NCBI RefSeq assembly: GCF_009797935.1
Contig: NZ_VOLC01000001.1
Coordinates: 739,930 to 779,810, forward strand
Source of the DNA: Lunatibacter salilacus
GTDB lineage: Bacteria; Bacteroidota; Bacteroidia; Cytophagales; Cyclobacteriaceae
Reading direction: 5' to 3'
Length of the DNA stretch: 39,881 nt
Both the position numbers and the translations under genes were made by a program. Within the stretch, counting starts at the first letter, position 1, and each line of letters starts with the position of its first letter. Below, in pieces: positions 1 through 8,192 of the stretch. The notes under the pieces were generated by a model. It was not told the DNA's origin and searched no databases. It was given only the letters and a program-made list of their open reading frames with translations.

Positions 1-588
1 ATCTGCGAAATCTGCGGGAAACCCTTTTAATTATTGATTCAACACTTGAAAACTTATAGGTATTTGTTTCATTTACTATTTGCTTGGGGTAAAGATTATT
101 TTACCGTTTGCTGCGCATTTATTTCCCGCAGATAGCGCGGATTTTCGCTGAAAAATTCTGCGTGTATCAGCGAAATCTGCGGGAAACCCTTATAATTATT
201 GATTCAACACTTGAAAACTTATAGATATTTGTTTCATTTACTATTTGCCTGGGGTAAAGATTATTTTACCGTTAGCTGCGCAATTATTTCCCGCAGACTG
301 CGCGGATTTTCGCTGAAAAATTCTGCGTATATCTGCGAAATCTGCGGGAAACCCTTTTACTTATTGATTCAACACTTGAAAACTTATAGGTATTTGTTTC
401 ATTTACTGTTTGCCTGGGGTAAAGATTTTTTTACCGTTAGCTGCGCAATTATTTCCCGCAGATAGCGCGGATTTTCGCTGAAAAATTCTGTGTAGATCTG
501 CGAAATCTGCGGGAAACCCTTTTAATTATTGATTCAACACTTGAAAACTTATAGGTATTTGTTTCATTTACTATTTGCCTGGGGTAAT
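1..588. repeat. 165-bp tandem repeat, about 3.6 copies, continuing off the left edge
   Basis: Copies begin at 1, 166, 331 and 496, with a period of exactly 165 bp and only scattered point differences; the last copy stops at about 588. Each unit holds an inverted repeat with 12-bp perfect arms, TTTCCCGCAGAT and ATCTGCGGGAAA (122-133/175-186, 287-298/340-351, 452-463/505-516). Further imperfect pairing inside gives a long hairpin or cruciform. The rest of the unit is AT-rich. Open frames across it (such as 199-465) keep no gene features and simply reflect the repeat. The right end runs into the 3' end of the DUF1080 gene, so that gene's last codons are repeat sequence. Similar TCTGCGGGAA palindromes are, from general knowledge, common intergenic repeats in Bacteroidota. 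Confidence 0.95.
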
Positions 589-1548
589 TACGATTTTTCT
601 GAATTCTATGGGGCCGTGATCTCCCTGTAGCATTAGCGGTCCGGCTTCTCCTTCTTTGCTGTCCAGTGCACCACCTGTAATACCTGGTATAATCTGGTCG
701 CAGATAATGGTTTTGCCGTTTCCGACAATGGTCACTCTTCTGCCGATTAGGGTTACTTCATAAGTCTGCCATACACCAGGACCCTTTGCAACCATTTCGT
801 TGGGTGTCAGGAATCCATAGATGCCCCCGTAATACACGTTGGATGGTTCGGTTCCCTTGTTGTCTTCGATTTGCAATTCATAACGGCCTCTCAAGTAAAT
901 GCCGCTGTTACTTCCTTCCGGATAGCGGAATTCGGCATAAAGCTTGAAATCATCGAATTTCTGTTCGGATATAAGGTTTGCGCCAGCTTTGTCGCTGGTG
1001 AGGATACCGTCTTTTACCACCCACTGATTTTCCGGCTTGTCAGCTTTCCAGCCGTCGAGGTTTTTACCGTTGAAAATTTCAATCTTTTCTCCCCAAGTTG
1101 GCGGTGAGGTACGAACTAAAGATGGAGCTTTTTCACCAACAAACGAGTGCTTTTTACCCGAACTGGTTGTGATTGTACCGCTTAACTTTCCGTTGCTAAG
1201 GGTAGCATCCAGTTTGGTGTCCTTTTTACCTTGATCCCACTGTGGAGGAATGCTGAAAGAAACCTTTCCCTTTTCATAGTTTACCCGGGATACAGGTCTG
1301 GCACTTCCGTGGTCTTCCACAAAATAGCCCACGAGCGTACTGTAACCCGAGAGTTTTACTTCCATCCAAGACGGAAGTTCTTTTCCGTCTATAGTAACCG
1401 TGAGGTTCCATCTGCCGATTATTTCACTGTTATCGGACTGGGCTGTCAGGTGATTTTGAACGCCAAAGGTGAAAGCTATCAGGGCAAAACTGAATAGGGA
1501 TTTACCCAATGCTTGGGCTAGGCCGTTATAAAAAGATATCTTGTTCAT
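571..1548 (-). CDS. Secreted DUF1080 (3-keto-disaccharide hydrolase-like) protein
   Basis: The 325-residue protein has an N-terminal signal peptide (hydrophobic stretch about residues 15-33, ending LTAQS), a small N-terminal beta-rich region (about 40-140, with GRWNLTVTIDGKELP), and a C-terminal DUF1080 / LamG-like domain (about 150-325). The latter shows family hallmarks: EIFNGKNLDGW near its start, then LYAEFRYPEGSNSGIYLRGR and the GPIEFRKIVI end. Members are periplasmic or outer-membrane proteins that hydrolyse 3-keto-glycosides or bind glycans; activity here is inferred from family only. The start at 1548 is the ATG that gives a complete signal peptide. The last residues (TPGK and stop) are encoded by the 165-bp tandem repeat downstream, which suggests that the duplication arose from, or ran into, the 3' end of this gene. 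Confidence 0.85.
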   Translation of the reverse strand: MNKISFYNGLAQALGKSLFSFALIAFTFGVQNHLTAQSDNSEIIGRWNLTVTIDGKELPSWMEVKLSGYSTLVGYFVEDHGSARPVSRVNYEKGKVSFSIPPQWDQGKKDTKLDATLSNGKLSGTITTSSGKKHSFVGEKAPSLVRTSPPTWGEKIEIFNGKNLDGWKADKPENQWVVKDGILTSDKAGANLISEQKFDDFKLYAEFRYPEGSNSGIYLRGRYELQIEDNKGTEPSNVYYGGIYGFLTPNEMVAKGPGVWQTYEVTLIGRRVTIVGNGKTIICDQIIPGITGGALDSKEGEAGPLMLQGDHGPIEFRKIVITPGK

Positions 1549-1855
1549 ATAGGATTATATTTTGTGCGATTAATAAAGGATAAAAGTAAGGTTATTTTAT
1601 TTTTTAAGCACGGGAAAGGGTGAAATCTTTAATTTCCGTATGCGTAAAAGTAGAATTTTAGCCGTACTCTCCGCTCTTTATATGCTTGAAGTGCAGGTCA
1701 ACCTTTCAGGTGCGAACTTCACTTAAACCTGTATTTACTAAACTATACTTCCATCCACTCCACATTTGGAATTATTAGATGGGTGAAAATTTTTTTTTTT
1801 GCTCTCTAAAAATAGAACATTATACGGGATGTGCTACAAAGGAATAATTTAGGCA
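1549..1855. other. Intergenic stretch, no gene seen
   Basis: This AT-rich divergent spacer lies between the DUF1080 gene (minus) and the glycosyltransferase (plus). It contains a run of 12 T around 1789-1800 and no open frame with coding character. Promoters for both genes are expected here. Confidence 0.6.
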
Positions 1856-1890
1856 TTGTTACCAGACGCTCCCAAAAATAATTAATTTTG
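1856..1890 (+). promoter_or_regulatory. Candidate Bacteroidota promoter for the GT2 gene
   Basis: A TTG (1856-1858) and a TAATTTTG box (1883-1890, matching TAnnTTTG) lie upstream of the ATG at 1912. The spacer is 24 nt, longer than usual, so the -33 assignment is weak and the -7 box is the better part. It would start transcription near 1896, which argues for the ATG at 1912 and against the TTG at 1888. Confidence 0.35.
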
Positions 1891-1911
1891 AGCCACTCCA
1901 ACTATACATTG

Positions 1912-2691
1912 ATGGCTGAGACACCTTTGGTAAGTATTATCATACCCTGTTACAACCAGGAAGCTCTAATTAGTGAAACAATAACCTCTATTCTTGGAAG
2001 TCACTTTACCAACATAGAAATTATCATCGTGGATGACGGGTCGACCGATTCGTCCCGCAAGGTCTTGGAAGAATGGAGAAATAAAGACAACCGTATTCAG
2101 GTTTATAGCCAACCCAATGCAGGTCCATCAGTTGCGAGAAACCATGCAATCCGGAAGTCCTCAGGAAAATACATCCTTCCTGTAGACGGTGACGACTTGA
2201 TATCCGAGGATTATATATCCCGTGCAGTCGCTGTGTTGGAGGAAAAGCCTGAGGTTAAGGTCGTTTATTGTCTAGCCGAAAAATTTGGTGCGGAAAACAA
2301 GCCCTGGAAACTGAAGCCATTTAGCCGGCCGACTTTGGCCCAAGGAAATATGATTTTTGTCTCGGCAATGTTTCGAAAAACAGATTGGGAAAAAGTAGGG
2401 GGATTTTCCGAAGAAATGACCTGGGGCTTTGAGGATTGGGAATTTTGGATTTCCATGCTCAAAGAAGGTGGTGAAGTGGTACAGTTACCGATTGTAGGAT
2501 TCTTTTATCGCATACAAAAGAAGTCCAGAAGAAAGTCAGTAGACCGGAAGGGACGCCAGTTAACCTATTCTTTTATCAATCATAAGCACAAGGATTTTAT
2601 ATACCAACACCTAAACGGCCCAATTCGGAAGAGTAAAACTTGGTCTAGACCAATTAATACCATATACCGCTTCTTGGGAATTCCGGTTTAA
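1912..2691 (+). CDS. Glycosyltransferase family 2
   Basis: This is a 259-residue GT-A fold glycosyltransferase. The N-terminus has the family pattern PLVSIIIPCYNQE, followed by IIIVDDGSTDSS (nucleotide-sugar binding), GPSVARNHAI, and VDGDDL as the DXD-type metal site. In the middle, FRKTDWEKVGGFSE and WGFEDWEFW match the GT2 acceptor-side region. No membrane helix is seen, so it is probably cytoplasmic and transfers a sugar onto a surface polysaccharide or lipid acceptor; the substrate cannot be told. A TTG at 1888 would add eight residues, but the ATG at 1912 places the conserved beta strand at the usual distance. Its stop overlaps the stop of the convergent beta-lactamase gene by 4 bp. Confidence 0.9.
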   Translation: MAETPLVSIIIPCYNQEALISETITSILGSHFTNIEIIIVDDGSTDSSRKVLEEWRNKDNRIQVYSQPNAGPSVARNHAIRKSSGKYILPVDGDDLISEDYISRAVAVLEEKPEVKVVYCLAEKFGAENKPWKLKPFSRPTLAQGNMIFVSAMFRKTDWEKVGGFSEEMTWGFEDWEFWISMLKEGGEVVQLPIVGFFYRIQKKSRRKSVDRKGRQLTYSFINHKHKDFIYQHLNGPIRKSKTWSRPINTIYRFLGIPV

Positions 2692-3488
2692 AGCAATTCC
2701 AGTTCCTCCATGATAAGATTGACAATTTCCTTTCTGGCAGTTAAAAACGTCCTGTTATCTTTATCCTCAGTAGAGACGCAGTTGGCAAAGAAATACACAT
2801 TATCACCAGTTTCAAAGTACCCCACATACCAACCCACCTCTTTGCCATCCTGATTTCCCCAACCCGTTTTAGCGCGAAGCACATACCCAAGGGTATCTTT
2901 TTCTACCATGATATCTTTCACGATTTCACTGGATCGGTCGTGAACCGGAAGCTTGTTTGCATAGAGCCGTGTTAGAAAATCAATCTGCTGCAGTGGTGTA
3001 ACTTGTAAACTTCCCGACAACCAAAATCTATCCACACCGGAAGAGATATTCCCATTTCCGTATTCGAGCTTTTCAAGCCAAGATTTAAGCCGATCTTCAC
3101 CAATCCTCCTTGCCATTTCCTGATAATACCAGACGGCCGAATACTTGAAAGCAGAAGATAAAGTGTGATCCTGATTCCAGATAGGTAGATCTCTGACCAC
3201 GCTGTCCCAGGCTATTATAAAGGAAGCGTCGAATATTACTCCAGTTTCTAACCCGATAAGAGAATTGACAATTTTAAAAGTTGAGGCAGGCGTAAAAGGT
3301 TTTCCTGCGTATTCAGCGTTGTGGACAATGAATGTTTCTTTTTTCAAATCATAAAGAACAAATGTACCTTCAACCTCAAACAAATCGTAATATTTGCCAA
3401 AATCCCGGTAGATGTATTTCTCCGAAGGTGGAGAACAGGAGATTAAGACCATCAGTAGCGAGGGTAGAAGAATTGAGAAGGGTTGCAT
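2688..3488 (-). CDS. Class D (OXA-type) beta-lactamase, lipoprotein
   Basis: The 266-residue protein carries all class D serine beta-lactamase motifs in order and spacing: S69-T-F-K72 (catalytic Ser and the Lys that is carboxylated), S117-A-V119, Y143-G-N145, W156, and K207-T-G209. The N-terminus has a lipobox-like LISC (Cys18), so it is probably a lipoprotein facing the periplasm. Class D enzymes hydrolyse beta-lactams through an acyl-enzyme. Related BlaR1/MecR1 sensor domains share the fold, but this is a free-standing domain without a membrane sensor module. The gene is alone, convergent with the upstream GT2 gene, and preceded by a plausible own promoter. The spectrum cannot be predicted from sequence. 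No mobile element flanks it, so it looks like an intrinsic chromosomal gene. Confidence 0.9.
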   Translation of the reverse strand: MQPFSILLPSLLMVLISCSPPSEKYIYRDFGKYYDLFEVEGTFVLYDLKKETFIVHNAEYAGKPFTPASTFKIVNSLIGLETGVIFDASFIIAWDSVVRDLPIWNQDHTLSSAFKYSAVWYYQEMARRIGEDRLKSWLEKLEYGNGNISSGVDRFWLSGSLQVTPLQQIDFLTRLYANKLPVHDRSSEIVKDIMVEKDTLGYVLRAKTGWGNQDGKEVGWYVGYFETGDNVYFFANCVSTEDKDNRTFLTARKEIVNLIMEELELL

Positions 3489-3512
3489 AGTGGTTTTATA
3501 AATCGTTCGGTG

Positions 3513-3544
3513 TAAATTTAAATAATTTTTCCCACCATATCAAA
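3513..3544 (-). promoter_or_regulatory. Candidate promoter of the beta-lactamase gene
   Basis: On the minus strand, TTTG (3544-3541) and TAAATTTA (3520-3513) are separated by 20 nt, close to the Bacteroidota TTTG / TAnnTTTG layout, 25 nt before the ATG at 3488. The -33 box overlaps the last codons of the gene upstream. Confidence 0.45.
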
Positions 3545-4247
3545 TCTTGTCCCGCCCCTTGAAAAACTTGTTCAGGTAATAGGTAATTGGGTTGGTATAT
3601 TTTAGCATTTTCCAAGGTCGGCTTCCGTGGGGCTGATGGGTAACTTTCACATCGGTAAGGACATAATTTTCAAATCCCAGCTCAATAGCTTTTTTGGAAA
3701 CATGGGTATCAAACCAGTCTTTTGATTCATCCAAGGCGGTAAAACTGTAAGCCTCTAAAAAACCTAATGTAAGCAGGGTGCAGCAAAAGCTCAAGCTTCT
3801 TTTGGTTTGGATAACTGCCCGTTTTTCATGTTTGAATTTGAGGTAGGGAAAGTTCACCCTATTTCTTTCGTCCACCGTAATTGCCCCCACCAACCCCGAT
3901 TTGGGATGAGCCTGGGCAAATTCCAATAATTTACTGATCGTGTCATTTTTAACAGTTACATCTGATTCGATAATTATCAAGGGCAAACCCGCCTCCAATG
4001 AAGCTTTTTGGGCATGCTGAAGCACCGTTTTATAGTTGGGAGAAGGTGTGGAGGTAAGATTACTTAGATGAAAAAGAGTAAATCCAACTTCACCCGCTGC
4101 CTTTTCCAATGCCTGTTCTGTTTCTGTCGAACTGTAATCGTTATATACCCGATACTGTACTTTTTGATCAGAATTCACAATAGCGTTGACCGTTTGAAGG
4201 GTTGCCGCTAGAGCATCTTTGACAGGGGTAATAACGAGTGCAGACAT
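3540..4247 (-). CDS. Glycosyltransferase, GT2-like
   Basis: The 235-residue protein begins SALVITPVKDALAATLQTV, a GT2-type first strand, followed by VYNDYSSTET in place of the VDDGSTD loop. IIIESDVTVKNDTI supplies a DXD-like acidic site (ESDV). The middle carries a conserved hydrophobic segment and the C-terminal TDVKVTHQPHGSRPW is seen in GT2 proteins of Bacteroidota. No membrane helix or signal peptide is evident. Substrate unknown. A terminator hairpin separates it from the aminotransferase gene upstream, so it is probably not strongly co-transcribed with it. Confidence 0.75.
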   Translation of the reverse strand: MSALVITPVKDALAATLQTVNAIVNSDQKVQYRVYNDYSSTETEQALEKAAGEVGFTLFHLSNLTSTPSPNYKTVLQHAQKASLEAGLPLIIIESDVTVKNDTISKLLEFAQAHPKSGLVGAITVDERNRVNFPYLKFKHEKRAVIQTKRSLSFCCTLLTLGFLEAYSFTALDESKDWFDTHVSKKAIELGFENYVLTDVKVTHQPHGSRPWKMLKYTNPITYYLNKFFKGRDKI

Positions 4248-4255
4248 AGGGAATA

Positions 4256-4312
4256 CAAAAAAACCGTTTTCGGCACCACCCCCGTTAAGTAGATGAATGG
4301 CCGAAAACGGTT
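4256..4312 (-). terminator. Rho-independent terminator after the aminotransferase gene
   Basis: A 13-bp perfect inverted repeat (4262-4274 with 4300-4312, arm aaccgttttcggc) with a 25-nt loop is followed on the minus strand by a run of T reaching about 4257. It lies 10 bp after the aminotransferase stop and just before the next gene's ATG at 4247. Confidence 0.8.
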
Positions 4313-4322
4313 AAGGTATAAA

Positions 4323-5525
4323 TTACTTTAATTTTGCAGTTGCTTCTTTTATTTTTTTCAAAGCAGATTTTAGCTCTTCATCAGAAGCGGCATAGGAAAG
4401 CCGGATACAATCTGGAGCACCAAATGCGGCTCCGGTAACCAACGATACATGAGCCTCTTTCAAAATATACAGACAAAAATCATCCGAATCTTTGATAACC
4501 ATCTCACCATCTGATTTGCCAAAAAACGCGGTTACATCCGGAAAGAAATAAAATGCACCTTCAGGAACGTGTGTTTTGATCCCAGGAATATCCCGCAACA
4601 ACTCCAGCACCAAGTTTCTTCTTCTGAGGTATGCGGATTCCATTTCCTTAGAAGGAGCCTGATCCCCGGTAATCCCTGCCAAAGCAGCGCGTTGAGCAAT
4701 GCCTGTTCCGCCCGAAGTAAACTGTCCCTGTAGCTTCTCACAGGCTTTGGCAATTTCCAATGGAGCGCAGATATATCCTACCCTCCATCCGGTCATCGCA
4801 TAACCTTTGGAGAAACCGTTAACGGTGATTGTCCGATCAAACATTCCCGGGAAAGAGGCGATGCTGGCATGTTTTCCGGTAAAATTGATCAGTTCGTAGA
4901 TTTCATCGGCTATCACTACGATATCCTCTTTTTTCTTCACAACCTCTGCAATGGCTTCCAATTCCTCTTTGCTGAAGACGGAACCGGTAGGATTACACGG
5001 CGAAGAGTAGATTACAGCTTTCGTTTTGTCCGTGATTGCGGCTTCCAATTGGTCGGCAGTAGCTTTGAAATTATTTTCAAGTGTACCTTCAATCAATACG
5101 GGTATACCTCCCGCCAGCTTTATAATCTCGGAATAAGAAACCCAATATGGTGAAAAGATGACAACTTCATCTCCCTCGTTAACTAGGCACATAAAGACAT
5201 TCGCAATGGAATGTTTGGCACCGGTAGACACAACGATATTTTCCGCTTTGGCTTCAGCGATTCCGTTTTCATCCCTCAGTTTTTTTGCGATAGCTTCTCT
5301 CAGGTCCTGATAGCCTGCCACAGGGGGATAAGAAAAATATTTCCCTTCATCTATGGCATCCTTAGCGGCCTGTTGAATGTGAAGCGGGGTTTTGAAATCC
5401 GGCTCTCCCAAGCTTAGACTAATGATGTCAATACCCTGACCTTTCAGTTCACGGGCTTTTTTTGCCATGGCCAGTGTTGCTGACTCTTCCATGGCAATGA
5501 TACGATCGGATAAAATAGAATTCAT
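4323..5525 (-). CDS. Aspartate aminotransferase, PLP-dependent class I
   Basis: This 400-residue fold-type I aminotransferase interconverts aspartate plus 2-oxoglutarate with oxaloacetate plus glutamate. The PLP lysine is K240 in NGFSKGYAMTGWRVGY. Other family landmarks are SLSLGEPDF near residue 37, STGAKHSIAN near 100 (phosphate binding), SSPCNPTGSVFS near 174, and VVIADEIYE near 203. Arg in GWRVG and the C-terminal CIRLSYA arginine bind substrate carboxylates. The length matches the I-gamma subgroup found in many bacteria, some of which also use prephenate. Cytoplasmic. The gene is monocistronic by position, with a terminator after it. Confidence 0.93.
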   Translation of the reverse strand: MNSILSDRIIAMEESATLAMAKKARELKGQGIDIISLSLGEPDFKTPLHIQQAAKDAIDEGKYFSYPPVAGYQDLREAIAKKLRDENGIAEAKAENIVVSTGAKHSIANVFMCLVNEGDEVVIFSPYWVSYSEIIKLAGGIPVLIEGTLENNFKATADQLEAAITDKTKAVIYSSPCNPTGSVFSKEELEAIAEVVKKKEDIVVIADEIYELINFTGKHASIASFPGMFDRTITVNGFSKGYAMTGWRVGYICAPLEIAKACEKLQGQFTSGGTGIAQRAALAGITGDQAPSKEMESAYLRRRNLVLELLRDIPGIKTHVPEGAFYFFPDVTAFFGKSDGEMVIKDSDDFCLYILKEAHVSLVTGAAFGAPDCIRLSYAASDEELKSALKKIKEATAKLK

Positions 5526-5617
5526 GGATAATTTTGATTATGTTCGTTTTTGGGCTATTTTAGACCCTTACTAGGTGTAATTGCAAGAAAAAGAATTTTT
5601 TTACCTTAATTGCTGCT

Positions 5618-5637
5618 TTAATTTCGGCCAAAATTAA
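5618..5637. promoter_or_regulatory. Imperfect 20-bp palindrome between divergent genes
   Basis: TTAATTTCGGCCAAAATTAA is a palindrome with a single mismatched pair, midway between the aminotransferase gene and the MORN-like gene. It could be an operator or a weak hairpin. No regulator can be assigned. Confidence 0.3.
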
Positions 5638-5662
5638 GGATAATGCCTATGAATTCTAAACC

Positions 5663-5690
5663 TTTGCAAAAAATAGATGCGATATATTTA
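5663..5690 (+). promoter_or_regulatory. Candidate promoter of the MORN-like gene
   Basis: TTTG (5663-5666) and TATATTTA (5683-5690) are separated by 16 nt, 37 nt before the ATG at 5728. The spacer is a little short for the Bacteroidota consensus. Confidence 0.4.
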
Positions 5691-5727
5691 GCCGACAAAA
5701 TAACTTGCTGGTTCTAGCGTTTTTGAG

Positions 5728-6582
5728 ATGATGAATTTTCGGTTACCTATTCTTTTTATAAGTCTCTCTTTACTAGGAGGCAATTTACTCGCACAGGAGT
5801 CTGCTGAAAAAGACCCTGACTCAACAGGCGTGGTTAAAAACCGCCTTTTACCGACCACCACACCTATATTATTGTTTACGGATGCCACAGAAGAGGTAAA
5901 GGACAAAAAGAAAAAGAAAAAAAAGAAGGTCAAAAAGAATATTTATTTTGGAGAAAGAACCAAAAGGAATATAATCCGAACGAGTTTTCGGGATCAAGTG
6001 ACCATTCAAGCCTTCAATACAACCATTAAGAACAGACAGGTAAATGGCTATATCCGGGACATATACTGGTACGACTCAAGTACAAAATCAATAAAAAAAG
6101 GTGATTTTAATCCTTCCAAGGGCGTTTTATTACACGGTCCTTATGAAAAGCGAATCGGCGAAAGTGTTATTGAGACAGGGATGTATTTTTTTGGCACAAA
6201 GCACGGCAGATGGATGACGTATGACGGCAAGAATATTCTGGTAAATAAATCCCACTTTTCAGAAGGCTGGCCAAAAGAATCCCGCGTCACTTATTACAAC
6301 AGGGAACAAAGGGAAATTGAAAAGCTCACTCCCATAGAATATGATTTGGAAGAAGGGAATTTCTATCATTTCTATCCAGATGGTCAGGTGGCGGTAATTG
6401 GAGAATACCGATTCGGTGAACGGGTAGGTTTGTGGACTGAATTTTGGAACACAAAAGGCGACAAAGTCATCCGCCGACGGGAAATACAATACCAGCCACA
6501 GCCCTTTTCGAAAAATTTCAGACCATTTATTCGGGCGGAGTGGGATAAAGAAGGAAACCTTGTGTACAGGAACGACGGTTAA
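5728..6582 (+). CDS. Secreted MORN-like repeat protein
   Basis: The 284-residue protein has a signal peptide (hydrophobic residues 6-22, then LLAQ). A strongly basic patch with eight consecutive lysines follows at about residues 60-72. The C-terminal half has degenerate repeats of the MORN / YwqK type: HGPYEKRIGE, TGMYFFGTKHGRWMTYDGK, and EGNFYHFYPDGQVAVIGEYR followed by GERVGLWTEFW. Such repeats form beta-hairpin sheets and are frequent in exported Bacteroidota proteins; no enzymatic role is known. The gene is monocistronic, and its stop overlaps that of convergent yraN by 4 bp. Function unknown. Confidence 0.7.
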   Translation: MMNFRLPILFISLSLLGGNLLAQESAEKDPDSTGVVKNRLLPTTTPILLFTDATEEVKDKKKKKKKKVKKNIYFGERTKRNIIRTSFRDQVTIQAFNTTIKNRQVNGYIRDIYWYDSSTKSIKKGDFNPSKGVLLHGPYEKRIGESVIETGMYFFGTKHGRWMTYDGKNILVNKSHFSEGWPKESRVTYYNREQREIEKLTPIEYDLEEGNFYHFYPDGQVAVIGEYRFGERVGLWTEFWNTKGDKVIRRREIQYQPQPFSKNFRPFIRAEWDKEGNLVYRNDG

Positions 6583-6935
6583 TAAAAGGCATCTTCAAAA
6601 TGTTTGAAACGCACATTTCCAAATTTGTCTTTGTAAACACCCACTATATCAAACCGAATATCCCGAAGCCAGTCCTTTTCATGGATGTAGTTGTCCGCAG
6701 CCCGGATGATAAGCTGCCGTTTTTTATAGTCAACAAATTCCTCCGCATAACCATATCCCGTACCACTTCGAAATTTGACTTCCACAAAAATCAAAATGCC
6801 CCGGTATATCATGATCAGGTCAATTTCCGCATGTTTGTAACGGTAATTTGCTTCTTGAAAGATATAGCCCTTGGATTCCAGCCACTCCATAGCCAACCTT
6901 TCTGATTCCTGTCCAATGTCGTTATGAGCCGCCAT
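6579..6935 (-). CDS. yraN: YraN family (UPF0102) protein
   Basis: The 118-residue protein is of standard family length. It shows the typical N-terminus (GQESERLAMEWLESKGY), the EIDLI motif near residue 37, and FVEVKFR near residue 51, which together form a PD-(D/E)XK nuclease-like active-site arrangement. Distant similarity to Holliday-junction resolvases has been proposed for the family, but activity is generally unproven. Cytoplasmic. The gene is divergent from lipB, with a 118-bp spacer. Confidence 0.9.
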   Translation of the reverse strand: MAAHNDIGQESERLAMEWLESKGYIFQEANYRYKHAEIDLIMIYRGILIFVEVKFRSGTGYGYAEEFVDYKKRQLIIRAADNYIHEKDWLRDIRFDIVGVYKDKFGNVRFKHFEDAFY

Positions 6936-7053
6936 AGATCAAAAATTTGAGGTTTGGGAAAAAGTTTCTTCTTACTAATTTTTCATCAAGCAATCTTTGT
7001 AAGAACTTCGCCCTAGAGAAAGATGTTCTAACCGGGATGCAAACCAAGATTAC

Positions 7054-7788
7054 GTGAGTCAATTTAAAAATAAAAAGGTTAAATTCATCGATTTAGGCCA
7101 AAAAGATTACCAAGAAACTTGGGATTTTCAAGAGAGGTTATTTGGTGAAATCGTCGCGAAGAAAATCAGTAACAGGTCGCTACTTGCTTCCGAACAAGTT
7201 CCTACCGACAACTACCTGCTTTTTGTTGAACACCCCCATGTCTATACTTTGGGAAAAAGCGGGGATTCCTCTCACCTCCTGCTGGACGATGCCCAATTGG
7301 AACAAAAAGGGGCAAGATTTTATAAAATTAACCGTGGAGGAGACATTACCTATCACGGTCCGGGACAGTTGGTGGGTTACCCTATATTGGACTTGGACAA
7401 CTTTTTTACGGATATCCACAAGTACCTGAGATTGCTGGAGGAAGCGGTAATTCTAACTTTGGCTGAGTACGGGGTTTCAGCCGGAAGGATAGCAGGACTT
7501 ACGGGAGTGTGGCTGGACCACGAGCTGCAAGTAAACCCCAGAAAGATCTGCGCCTTGGGTGTAAAATCCAGCCGTTGGGTTACCATGCACGGATTTGCCT
7601 TTAACGTGAATGTGGAGGTGGATTATTTTGCCAACATTGTGCCCTGTGGTATTCCTGATAAAGCCGTTACGTCGCTGCATTTGGAATTAGGCAAAAAGGT
7701 AGATGAGCGGGAAGTCAAAGAGAATTTGAAAAAGCACTTAGCCCAACAGTTTGAGATGGAGTTGGAAACAGAAACCGAGAGCATATGA
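7054..7788 (+). CDS. lipB: Octanoyltransferase LipB
   Basis: LipB transfers octanoyl groups from acyl carrier protein to lipoyl domains, the first step of endogenous lipoate synthesis. The 244-residue protein has RGGDITYHGPGQLVGYP (residues 94-110), the catalytic lysine K164 in RKICALGVKSS, the HGFAFNV motif (179-185), and the catalytic cysteine C198 in NIVPCGIPDKAVTSL. The GTG at 7054 is the only reasonable start: the ATG at 7036 is out of frame and runs into a stop. The ATG of the next gene overlaps its stop (ATGA), indicating translational coupling. Confidence 0.94.
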   Translation: MSQFKNKKVKFIDLGQKDYQETWDFQERLFGEIVAKKISNRSLLASEQVPTDNYLLFVEHPHVYTLGKSGDSSHLLLDDAQLEQKGARFYKINRGGDITYHGPGQLVGYPILDLDNFFTDIHKYLRLLEEAVILTLAEYGVSAGRIAGLTGVWLDHELQVNPRKICALGVKSSRWVTMHGFAFNVNVEVDYFANIVPCGIPDKAVTSLHLELGKKVDEREVKENLKKHLAQQFEMELETETESI

Positions 7789-8189
7789 AAAAAGATATCC
7801 CCTTTCATCCTGCAACGGGAGTAGATCTGGCCATTGTCAGGGAAAGCCGTGCAGGTGAAACTGAGTGGTCCGTGTACCTTATCAATAAAAACCTCATTTC
7901 CCTAACTACGGTGATGATTAATTCGAAGGGCTATGGACAGATAAATGGAGAGATGCGTAAGACTTCGGTACTGAGGCATGTGATCGAAAAACTGGAAGCT
8001 CAGGCTGTCGCCAAGGTGGAGCCTATATTGCCGGACTTGTTTCAGCTTACCAATGAATTTTGGGTAAGCTATTATATATTGGATCAAATTTTCGACAAAA
8101 AATTCATATTTTTACCTGGTAGTATTTCCGATGAAAAGGTTACCTATATCCCTGAGTTGGATTTACATGGAATCCTTCATACCAAGTAA
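7785..8189 (+). CDS. Conserved small protein encoded after lipB
   Basis: The 134-residue protein has no signal peptide and no membrane segment. Residues about 12-50 (GVDLAIVRESRAGETEWSV) look like a beta-sheet, followed by a helix (VLRHVIEKLEA). I recognise no domain with certainty. It overlaps the end of lipB by 4 bp and ends 3 bp before the exonuclease gene, so it belongs to the same operon. A link to lipoylation is only a guess from position. Confidence 0.7.
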   Translation: MKKDIPFHPATGVDLAIVRESRAGETEWSVYLINKNLISLTTVMINSKGYGQINGEMRKTSVLRHVIEKLEAQAVAKVEPILPDLFQLTNEFWVSYYILDQIFDKKFIFLPGSISDEKVTYIPELDLHGILHTK

Positions 8190-8192
8190 CTT

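Noticed and set aside
199-465. 88-codon plus-strand open frame
   Set aside because: It lies entirely in the 165-bp tandem repeat, repeats its own sequence and has no start signal; an artefact of the repeat.
1-588. CRISPR array
   Set aside because: The whole 165-bp unit including the would-be spacers is repeated, so there are no unique spacers, and no cas genes are near.
1888-1911. TTG start extending the GT2 protein by eight residues
   Set aside because: The TTG overlaps the likely -7 box, and the ATG at 1912 fits the family start.
5618-5637. Terminator between the aminotransferase and MORN-like genes
   Set aside because: The palindrome lies upstream of both divergent genes and has no loop or T-run suited to termination.
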